From positions 434,001 through 498,000 of the forward strand of contig JAQSEB010000054.1 in NCBI GenBank assembly GCA_030063045.1: DNA of 64,000 nucleotides. The letters run 5' to 3'. Shown here piece after piece: positions 34,476 through 44,500 of the stretch. A program made the translations under genes and the position numbers. Source of the stretch: Pratylenchus scribneri. Taxonomy: Eukaryota; Nematoda; Chromadorea; Rhabditida; Pratylenchidae. Under the pieces are notes generated by a model that saw only the letters and a program-made list of their open reading frames with translations, did not search any database and was not told where the DNA came from. Every line of letters starts with the position of its first letter. Within the stretch, counting starts at the first letter, position 1.

Positions 34476-37400
34476 TTATTTCTTGGGAGAAATGACGGCA
34501 TTAATTGTAGCAGCTGCAGGGAAAGATGACCCGTTTAAAAATCGAATAAAAGTGGAGGAGGATGAATAGAGGAATATGCTTAGAATGACCAGAAATGCGC
34601 CTAGAATGAACAAAATGGACGGGTGGAATCCAAAAAATTGAATGGAGCCAATGGTGGCCAAAATGATGGCCACGGAGGTGGCAAAATTCTTGGCAATATT
34701 GTCAGCATATTTGAGGCAAACAGCGACGGAAAGGCCACCAACTGCATACCAAAATGCGGTCAACCACACAACGGAATCCCAGCCGAACAGGAAGCCATGT
34801 TCAGCAATTTTAGTGCCATCCTGTGTGATGATATAGGGAATTAATAGTGGTTTTGTGAGCTTATCTAGGTCCAAATTTTGAACACCCACAGAGAATATTA
34901 AATGAATTTTAAGAAATTTGTTTTAATTTAAATGTGTTTTTGCCCCGTTCTGATTTGTAATTGTGTTTTTGCCCCAATTCTGTTTTGAATTGTGTGTTTT
35001 GCCCCATTCTGATTTGTAATTGTGTGTTTTTGCCCAATTCTGATTTGTAATTGTGTTTTGCCCAATTCTGATTTGTAATTGTGTTTTTGCCCCGTTCTGA
35101 TTTGTAATTGTGTTTTTGCCCCAATTCTGTTTTGAATTGTGTGTTTTGCCCCATTCTGATTTGTAATTGTGTGTTTTTGCCCAATTCTGATTTGTAATTG
35201 TGTTTTTGTTCCCATTCTAATTTGTAATTGTGTTTTTGCCCCAATTCTGATTTGTAATTGTGTTTTTGCCACAATTCGGATTTGTAAATGTGTTTTTTGC
35301 CCCAATTCTGATTTGTAAATGTGTTTTGCCTTATTCTGATTTTTTGTGTTTTGCCTTATTCTGATTTTTTTGTGTTTTTGCCCAATTCTGATTTTTTGTG
35401 TTTTGCCTTATTCTGATTTTTTTGTGTTTTTGCCCAATTCTGCTTTTTTGTGTTTTGCCTTATTCTGATTTTTTTGTGTTTTTGCCCAATTCTGATTTTT
35501 TGTGTTTTTGCCAAATTCTGTTTTTTTATGTTTTGCCCCCATTCTGATTTGTAATTGTGTTTTGCCTCAATTCTGATTTTAGACTAGAAACCAGAATAAT
35601 TCAAAAGTAAAATAAAACATACCTGGACAATTGAAGCAAGCAAACTCGCTGGAATGGCGAACACCGACATTTGTATATTCTAAAAATAAATTTTAAAAAA
35701 ATCACTTTGAACTTTTTAATTAATTTACCCTCATCCAAAGAGAAACTGGCGCAGAACCTTTGAGGATTTTCTCAAAGAAAACGCCGGAAAAGCCGGAAAG
35801 GGCACAAGCAATGCATGCGGCTGTGAATCCTTAAATAAATTTTAGGAAATTAAATTAAAAAATAAATTTACCAGTGAGAACATTTTGCTCAATTGCTCCA
35901 TGTTTCCTTGTCTTCCCATCCGAAAGCCCCCGTTCTTCAGGTTGAAATTGGACAAGGCAAACACCAGCAAAAAGAATGCACAGCGAAAACCATTGCGACC
36001 GTTGCAAACTTCGATTCAGCAAAATTATTGAGAAAATTGCAGCCGAGAATATTTTCAATTGTGAAACAATCTGTGGAAAATTTTTAAGATTAAATAATTT
36101 TAAATGAAATTTTAATTTTATTTCCAAAAAATTAAAAAGCATTTCAAATTTTTCGTTCGGATTTTCCCAAATTAATTAAAAATTCCAACCATAAATGTTG
36201 CCGCATTCAAATGTGAAGCCGCAGTGTAGAATAAATTATTTTGCAGAATATAAAGCATTGAGGGGATGCAAACTTTCAATGTGTCCTTGGGTTGGTCCAA
36301 AACTTGTCGTTTGATCAATTTTAGGGAGCTTAAAATGGAAAATAATTAAGGTGAAGTCTTTTTTTTTAAGTTTTGACCATAACTCAACGAGGCAATTGCC
36401 AATTTGGGAAGGCAATAGGCAATATATCATTTGAAAGCCTAAAGTGTCCTCTACAATTTGGCTATTTTAAATTTGATAAAAACCAGGCTCGAAAAAAGTT
36501 AAATATCTTTGAGTGGAATAAATCCGAATATTTTGTTTATAAGAAAATTCGCTTATTTTGCAAATTATTTTAACATTTCAAAAACAAATTAGAATTGGCC
36601 ACTTCTTAGAGGACATTTTGGGCTTTCAAATGGCATATCGCCTTCCTAAATTGGTTGCTTCCTTTTCGAGATATTGGCAAAAGAATGGATGCCAAATAAT
36701 TAAATTCCCTCTTTCTCAATTTAATAAATATTTAATAAAATAAAAATGCAAACCTGAATAATCCATTTTGCATTTCTCCATAGTAGACCATTGCCAAACA
36801 AACGGCCAATTTGATCACTTCCGTCCAAAATACAGCCACCGTGGAAAAGTACAAATCCGGAACATCCCGGACCTTCGATTTAAATTGATTTTTAATTTAA
36901 TTTTATTTTATACAAAAAATTACTCTTGAATATCTGAGCAAAAGTGCATGTACGGCATTTTGTACGGTCAACCAAATTAGGACGCCCAGCTTGATTGTTG
37001 AACTTTGGACGCCGGCGGCGCGTTCTCGCCTTACTTCAATGCCCATCTTAATTAAAATTTGCGGTTTATAATTTTGGAAATCTCGGCATTTAATAAGCTT
37101 AAAAACTTGAGAATAGGCTCTTTCGACTCAGCAGGGTCGATTTAGCCAATGAAATTTCAATTTCAGATCCAAAATAAAGAATAGGCAAAAGTTAGTAAAC
37201 CCTAAACCGGTTTGGGTTTAAACACAGGTTCAGCTTTTCAAAACAAGCTCAAACCAGTTTGAAATTGAAATTTCGTGGACTAAATCGACCCTAATGAGTC
37301 GAATGAATCGACTTATATCCAAATAAATTGAATAAAATGATTTGTCTGGAATGCGCCATCAAAACATTAAAACATGTTTTATTTGTGCGCATTTTTGGAG

Positions 37401-37650
37401 AGATTATTAAATTCGATAAGGGCTAACTTTTAATTCAATGGAAATAGATGAAATTTTGCAGAAGAATTTGCAGAATAAAACCATCAAAACTTTTCCACGT
37501 TTAACTCACCGGTATTCGAACGCCATTTTCAACATTTTTCAGCGCAATTTTTGTGGCATTTTTCACCAATATTTCCAATTTTTCATCATTTGCCAATCCT
37601 CCACCTTCATCTCCGCCTGGTTCGAGCAATGCTTTCTTTTCTTCAGTCAT
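34476..37650 (-). CDS. Nucleotide-sugar transporter (SLC35A-type), divergent paralogue
   Basis: Eight exons in phase encode 407 aa: 37510-37650, 36924-37046, 36754-36872, 36190-36328, 35872-36070, 35729-35829, 35623-35679 and 34476-34820. Landmarks include [75 protein letters not shown] and [13 protein letters not shown]. It lies in the same orientation directly 5' of the duplicated pair, so the locus is an ancient plus a recent tandem expansion. For the last exon I chose the acceptor CACACAG|GATGGC, because it gives the family-typical loop before HGFLFGWD and keeps phase. Introns hold elements B4 and A3 and a 29-bp minisatellite. Confidence 0.85.
34932..35577. repeat. 29-bp minisatellite in intron 7 of the divergent NST gene
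   Basis: Same repeat unit as in NST copies 1 and 2 (CCCCATTCTGATTTGTAATT), about 22 units with more variants (TTTTTTGTG forms). It occupies the intron before the HGFLFGWD exon, which is not the homologous intron in the duplicated pair. Confidence 0.88.
36375..36678. mobile_element. Foldback element family B, copy B4
   Basis: GACCATAACTCAACGAGGCAA to CCTTTTCGAGATATTGGC, inner arm GTGTCCTCTACAATTTGGC, lying in intron 3 of the divergent NST gene. Confidence 0.7.
37071..37312. mobile_element. Foldback element family A, copy A3 (truncated)
   Basis: Carries the inner arms only: CTTTCGACTCAGCAGGGTCG and CGACCCTAATGAGTCGAA, with the AACCGGTTTGGGTTTAAACA core. It lies in intron 1 of the divergent NST gene. 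Confidence 0.7.
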
Positions 37651-38036
37651 ATTCTCCCAAAATAATTAATTAATTAAGCAATTCAGTAAAAGTAGGCCAT
37701 CACCCTATTCACATTAAATTATATTTATATTGATTTAATTAAAATTATAAAATAAAATGCAAATGGGCAAATAAAAATAAATTTGTGTGAATTGAAATTT
37801 TCGTGGAGAACGTGGAATTTTTCCCCAATTTTTTCGCCGTTATTTTCAGAAAAAAAGTTATCTTGCCAAAATGGATTTTCTGTCCAAATTTTTGGAATAA
37901 AATAATTTAATTTTTAGCCAATTTTATTGATTTATCCAATGTTTAATGAAAATAAATAAGTGAAATTGATAGATTGATAAATGAAAAATGTTGAAAATTA
38001 ATTGATAAATAATTGCCAAAAATGATCGATTCGATT

Positions 38037-39388
38037 TTAATCGCAATCTTCAGCGGTGCAGAAACGGCGCTTCGTTCGCAACAAATTCCCTTTGGCCTTG
38101 TTGTATTCGATAATGCAGGAACGGCACAAAGCTTAATAGGAAATTAATTTAAAATTTGAGCATTTTTGAACGCACCTCGGTACAATTCTTCGCCTCCGAT
38201 CACCTCAATCTGCCAAAATTGATTAAATAAATTAATTAAAATTATTCAAAATAATTAAATAAAATTAATTAAAATTATTCAAAATTTAATTAAATAATTA
38301 AAATAAATAATTTAAAATCATTTTTTCCCACCTTTGTACTTTGATCCATGCGAAATGTGAACGAAGCCGACTGCCCACAACGACAAACCGCACTCAGCTT
38401 TTCAATTTTCTCGGCAATTGGAATCAGCGAGGCCACCGTTGGAAATGCCTAAAATTGGAATTAAATTGATTTTAAATTAAATTTTTGCTAAACCTGCTGC
38501 TTATAGTCTCCATTCAATGCAGCAATGATGATTGTTTTACCCATGTCCGACAATTTTTGAGCGAATTTTACGACATCTTTGAACTGAAAATTTAAAATAA
38601 AATTTGGAATTAATTTTAATTTTTTTATTCATTTAATTTGGAGTTAATTTTATTTTTTAATTTAATAAAATTTGATTCTATTATTTTAATTCCATAAATT
38701 TTGAATTAATTTATATTTTTAATTTTATTAAATTTGAATTAATTTTATTTATTTTTTTTATTCCGTAAAATTTTAATTAATTAATATTTTCAAATTCCTA
38801 AAATATTTTTTAATTTCAAAAATTTTGATTAATTTTAATTTTTTAATTCCAAAAATATTTTAATTAATTTTTAATTCCAAAAAATTGGATTTAATTTTAA
38901 TTAATTTTTAAATATTTAATTCCTTAAAATTTTAATTAATATTTAATTTTCCAAAATCCAAATTCCTTACAAATTGCCCCTCATCAATTCCAATCACATC
39001 GGACTCTTTGATTTTTTCATAGATTTCTTCGATGTTTTCGGCCGAAATTGCTTCCATTTTCCTTCTAAATTCATTTTAATAATTCCCAATTTTAATTTGA
39101 GCCCACCGATCGTGTGTGCAAGCCTCCGCCACACCATAGCGTGTGTCCTTCCTGTATTTGACCACTGTCACTTTTCGGCCTGCCAGCGTGTGCCGTTGGG
39201 CCAAACGAAAGAGTTCCGTACTAAAAAAATTAATTTTTTTAATTAAATATTGAATTTACGTTTTCCCGCTGAACATTGGACCTAAAAATAGTAAAAAATT
39301 AAAATAATATTTTAATAATTAAATTTAATCCGAATTTACCAATTATAAGCTGAATACTCCCTCGTTGATTACATTGACAATCGCCCAT
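38037..39388 (-). CDS. Cytosolic thymidine kinase (TK1 type)
   Basis: Eight exons in phase encode 204 aa: 39340-39388, 39260-39281, 39107-39220, 38971-39064, 38494-38583, 38332-38448, 38176-38209 and 38037-38131. It phosphorylates thymidine to dTMP with ATP in the salvage pathway. Visible motifs are the P-loop GPMFSGKT (17-24), KYRKDTRY, the Walker B/lasso start IGIDEGQF (86-93), AALNGDYKQ, two zinc-knuckle Cys pairs (CRC in exon 6, CRSC in exon 8) and VIGGEELYRALC. The P-loop is carried by a 22-nt micro-exon. Exon 4 has a tandem acceptor (TTTAGAAG) that would add or drop one Arg. The protein is slightly shorter than human TK1 and lacks a long C-terminal degradation tail. Confidence 0.9.
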
Positions 39389-39469
39389 TTTTGAGTTATT
39401 GTTGGATTGGATTTGTTAATTTATTTAAAAGGTTGATCAAGCTGAAAAATTATGCTAAAATGAATTATG

Positions 39470-40089
39470 GGTAAACGTAAAGAATTGGGGTCCCAAAAAA
39501 ATTTTTTTTTTAATTTTTCAAAAATTGCTATATGGGGGTTATTTGGGGCGTAGAACACGAATCTGACATCCATTTTGCCATATCTGACCATCTTGGTAGC
39601 ATAATGCCGACTTTTGTCAAGAAAAGGTAAAGGGGGGACCAAGGCCAATTTTCAAAATATTTTTAGTATAGTCATATTATAGCTCAATCGACGCAGCTCA
39701 GCGAGCTGAATCTAATGGTACCATTTTTATTATGTAATACTGATATATAGGTAAGTTATGACCAAAAGAAAAATTTATCTTGGTAAGCTATTTAGACCTC
39801 TAACTTGAGCGAAACGCAATATTATGAAATAAAAGTGGTACCATTAGATTCAGCTCGCCGAGCCGCGTCGATTGAGCTATAATACGACTATATTAAAAAT
39901 ATTTTGAAAATTGGCCTTGGTCCCCCCTTTACCTTTTCTTGACAAAAGTCAGCATTATGCTACCAAGATGGTCAGATATGGCAAAATGTGTGTCAGATTC
40001 GTGTTCTACGCCCCAAATAACCCCCATATAGCAATTTTTGAAAAATTAAAAAAAAAATTTTTTTGGGACCCCAATTCTTTACGTTTACC
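39470..40089. mobile_element. 620-bp palindromic foldback element with 8-bp target duplication
   Basis: Long inverted arms begin GGTAAACGTAAAGAATTGGG and end with the exact complement, flanked by GAATTATG on both sides (39462-39469 and 40090-40097). Each arm carries a mirrored 65-75 codon open frame (39421-39648 minus, 39911-40114 plus) starting MALVPPLPFLDKS. The frames are duplicates by symmetry, so they are not taken as genes. Confidence 0.82.
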
Positions 40090-40097
40090 GAATTATG

Positions 40098-41107
40098 TAA
40101 GAAGCGAAGAATAGCGCGGGAATTTCCTTGAAATAAATAGGGGAAGTCTATGAAAAAAAGGTAGAAGAATGTGGATTAAGGATTATTGGAGGATGCAATT
40201 TCTGGTTATATAGCAATCAAACCAGAGACATTCCCGTCGGATGCCTCTATCCTTTTTTCCATTCAAGATCAAATATAATGAATATGATAAGAAGAATCGA
40301 TTAAAAAACAATTATTCGCGCTTTATGACGGAATCATCTTCGTTTATTTTTTGGCGTTTTAGTTTACTTAAAATGGATGGAATTTGAATAATTGATTAAA
40401 TACAAAATATTTCTCGATATTCTAGCAAACAAATCGGCCATTAATAAAGAATATAATCAGGCATTTGCGCAGCATTCATTAAGCTTAAAGAGAAGAAGAA
40501 GCGGCGGAACGCGGAAGAGGAAGCGAAGCTTGAATTTGAATAAATTTTAAATTTGTACCTTTCCGCCAAAATTTTACAATTTATTTGAATTTAATTCCCA
40601 TTACCTCATTTTAATACCGTATCGAAAAATGAAGTAAAGATGGAAAAATTATGCAAATTCCGAAAAAAATGGGCAAATACTCAAATAAAATCATTGCCCC
40701 TAAATGAAATGTAAAATAAACTACCTAAAATCAATCATTTGGGCTATGTAGAATGGAATTTTATATCCACCATTTCAAATTGAATTCAATCGAAACATAT
40801 TTTTGTGTCCTCCATTGTTAAAATTAACAAATCTGTTTTTTTTTGTTGGATTATCAAAATCACTTCAATATGGATTTGCCGCCGACACTGTGCCTTAAAA
40901 ATTAATCCCCGAAATAGAATCAAAAAATAGATAATGGAAATGGAAATCGATGAATGGGAGGAATTAATCGGCCATTTTCCACTAAAAAATGTTGGGACTC
41001 CCAACTTATTTTCCCTTAGAACATATTTCCATCGGAATATTGTTAATTTAGCCAAAAAATGACTATGAATTTACCTGAAATTTTTCCTGCCAAAAATTAA
41101 TTTATTT
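40098..41107. other. Intergenic, no gene seen
   Basis: AT-rich spacer between the foldback element and repeat F2. The short ORFs found have no recognisable content. Confidence 0.45.
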
Positions 41108-41484
41108 GAGACCTAACTTGGCCATAACTAGGCTTTTTAGGGTTAGGGCCAGGGGCTAGGTAGGATAGGAATCTCAGAGAAGTCTGATTTGGCCAAATTA
41201 CCGTATTTCGTGTATTACTGATCCCCCCTCCTCTAATAAAAGCTCCCTATTATAGATGATCTCTGAAAAATAAAGGACTCTCCTTTCTCCTCTAATAGAA
41301 GCCCTCCCCCTCCAATTATAGCCCCCTTTTGGGGAGGATTTTTAAGGACTCTCCACTTTCTAGTGAAGCCCTCCTCTTCCCTCTAATATTAGCCCCCTTT
41401 AGAGGGTCTCTGAAAAATAATAGCCCCGGGGCCACTAATAGAGGAAATACGGTGGTATGTGGCCTCAAAAATATTATTTTTCGA
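41108..41484. repeat. Repeat family F, copy F2, split by element E1
   Basis: AACTTGGCCATAACTAGG...GATTTGGCCAAATT, then E1, then GTATGTGGCCTCAAAAATAT continues the F1-like sequence. Confidence 0.6.
41200..41453. mobile_element. Foldback element family E, copy E1
   Basis: Ends ACCGTATTTCGTGTATTACT and, inverted, GAGGAAATACGGT. The interior is CTCTAATAAAAGC/GGGGGC rich. It is nested in F2; F1 at 10372 shows the uninterrupted version. Confidence 0.7.
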
Positions 41485-41555
41485 CGAGAAATTTTGGATA
41501 AATTCAGTCATTTTAGGGAAAACTTACACTCCTAATTTCCATCCAATCCAAAGCA

Positions 41556-44500
41556 ATGATAACCTCCAATTCCTCCTCACCATCCGCACTAATTCAATGG
41601 CATAGTCGATGCCTTTCGGATCGTTCCCTTCGTTTGACAACCACCGAATTGGATGATTTCCTCCTTCGTTATATTTTTCCAGTGCAATTTGCAGGTGGAA
41701 TATTCTGGCAAATTCTATAATTTAACGAATATAGTTGGTGTAATTGGCAATGGCCTGAACATTTTTGTACTTTCATCGCCGGAAATGAGGAATCGAGCAA
41801 ATGATTTGGTTTTTTCAATTTTCTCTAAAATTGCTGGCATTTTTCCCAATAAAAGTTGGCGGCAGTTTCCCTTTCGGATTTGGCATTTTTCTTGGCAATG
41901 TTGCCGCATTCTTTGGCCCTATTCTTGGGCCATAACATTCGATTTAGATATCCTTATTTGGTTGTAATTCAAATGTTAATGTTCAACTTTTCCCTTTGCA
42001 GTTATATAGGCAAGAATTGTCGGCAATTGCAAATTGGCTGTCGGCAAATTCATCAATGTTAGATTACCGTATTTCCTCTATAATTACTAGATCTTCTCCC
42101 TCTAGTAGAAGTCCCCCCCCCCCCCCCTAATAAAGCCCTTAAAATTTTTTTCTACTTTTAATTCTAAAACATATTTTAAAACATGTTCTGATTTTTTGTA
42201 TTTTGCCCAATTCTGATTTTTTGTATTTTGCCCCATTCTGATTTTTTGTATTTTGCCCCATTCTGATTTTTTGTATTTTGCCCCATTCTGATTTTTTGTG
42301 TTTTGCCCCATTCTGATTTTTGTATTTTTGCCCCATTCTGATTTTTTGTGTTTTGCCCCAATTCTGATTTTTGTATTTTGCCCAGTTCTGATTTTTGTGT
42401 TTTTGCCCCATTCTGATTTTTATGTTTTGCCCAATTCTGATTTTTATGTTTTGCCCCATTCTGATTTTTTGTGTTTTGCCCCATTCTGATTTGCAATTCT
42501 GTTTTGTCCCTATTCTGATTTTTGTGTTTTTGCCCCATTCTGATTTTGTGTTTTGCCCCATTCTGATTTTTGTGTTTTTGCCCCATTCTGATTTTTTGTG
42601 TTTTTGCCCCATTCTGATTTTTGTGTTTTTGCCCCATTCTGATTTTTTGTGTTTTTGCCCCATTCTGATTTTTTGTGTTTTGCCCTATTCTGCTTTGTAA
42701 AAATATGTTCTAATTTGTTGAAAATTTTACATAAAAAATTTTTATTTTCATTCATTTTTTATCTCTGAAATATACATTCTAATAGAAAGTAGAAACCCCC
42801 TTTGAAAGTCTCAAAAATTATCCTGAGGCTACTAATAGTGAATTTACGGTATTTGAATTTGGAAAAGAAAAACTTTATTTTTAGACTAATTTTTGCCGTC
42901 ACAACCGAACGGTAATTTTTACAAAAATAAAAAATTCATCCTCTCAATTGAAGCTTTTTGGTAATTCGTGCCCCATTGCGTTCTCGTAAATATTGGTGCC
43001 GAACACAAAGGTGGACATTCTTCTCGGCCGTGTTCGGTGGAACATGTAAAATGGGGCAAAGGAGGGCCGTAAATATTTTTTTTATTTAAGTTTTGCTCAC
43101 TATTTACCATTTTTTTGAATATGTAAGTTGAAATTCCATTCCAAATTAATTAAATGATTTATTTTAATTTAAATTTGGGATTGAGAATTGTCAAAAGGAT
43201 CAAAATAAAAAGAGCATTTTCCAAAAGGAAGTATTAGGATATCCTTATTTACAGTATTTTGGAAAAGGCCGCAAGCATTCATCCAAATTCCAAAAGGAAC
43301 TAAATTTTTGATGTCATTTTGAGAGCTAAGTCATGGCTATTAAAATGGAATATTTTATAAATAAATTAGTTCGCCATTTTCGGAAATTATGGCTTCCAGA
43401 ATATAGCTGACACTTAATTTTCATCAATTTGACCCATTTGGCCATAATTTAATCAATTTTAAGTAAAATAATTTATTTGCTCAATTTTTGGATAGATCTC
43501 ATCAAGCACTATCTTGTGACATTAAATTCATTGAAAATTATTCAATTTTTAAAGCTTGAAGTCTCAAGCCCAAATTGCCTTTTAAAAAATGGACTTCATT
43601 TCGAAGGGGAAACATTACATTTAGATAAATTAAATAGAATTTATTAATAAATTTCACTAATAAAAAGTACAACAATTTTATAGGATTGTCAACTTGCCCA
43701 TTTCTGTAATGGCACACAATTATACATGTACGTTTATTTTTCGCCTTCACATTAGATTATCTCTAAATAAGACGATTGAGTACTTGGTCGGTCGGTTCTT
43801 TTGGCCATATCTCGAGAAGGATGTAACACCAATTCAGGAAGGCGATATGCCACTTGAAAGCCCTAAATGTCCTCTAAAAAGTGGCCAATTCTAATTGTTT
43901 TTTGAAATGTTAAAATAATTTTTAAAATAAGCGGCTTTTCCTCCAACAAACAAATTCAAGTTAATTCCACTCAAAGACAAGTAACTTTTTAAAAAGCCTG
44001 GATTTCATAAAATTTAAAAAGGCCAAATTGTAGAGGACACTTTGGGCTTTCAAATGGTATATTGCAGGGGTTTTGCTCGTCTCGTTCTCGTCTCGTCTCG
44101 TCTCGTAATTCTCGTGATTTTGGGCCATCTCGTTCTCGTGGTCCCGTTCTCGTTTTTTGATCCTCAAAACGAGAATTTAGACGAGAATTGAAAAGTGAAG
44201 GGGGGGCCCTTCTCTATCCAACTTTTGTGAAAAATATTTCTAAAAGATAGTAAATTGGTGGGAGCTATCAATAATTGTATCAGGTAGCGCAGTTGGTAGA
44301 GAATTCCATTCTGGTTACAAATATGAGAGTTCAATTCCAAGTGGTCAATTATCATTTGAGACGATTTTTGGGCCAAAATTTTTCGTTGTGGAGTCATTTT
44401 TGGCCTAAATTTTTCACTGCGCGGCCATTTTTAGACTAAAAATTTTCCCTGCCAGACAATTTTTTGCGGCGCAAAAGTCTTAAAATGGGACTCTGCAAAA

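Noticed and set aside
34821..34889. Extension of the last exon of the divergent NST to an upstream Met ([10 protein letters not shown])
   Set aside because: No AG acceptor exists upstream in a suitable place, while CACACAG|GATGGC keeps phase and restores the family-typical loop.
39421..40114. Two nearly identical short proteins starting MALVPPLPFLDKS on opposite strands
   Set aside because: They are mirror images produced by the palindromic arms of a foldback element.
42139..42663. 174- and 153-codon minus ORFs in GPCR intron 4
   Set aside because: Minisatellite frames inside element E2.
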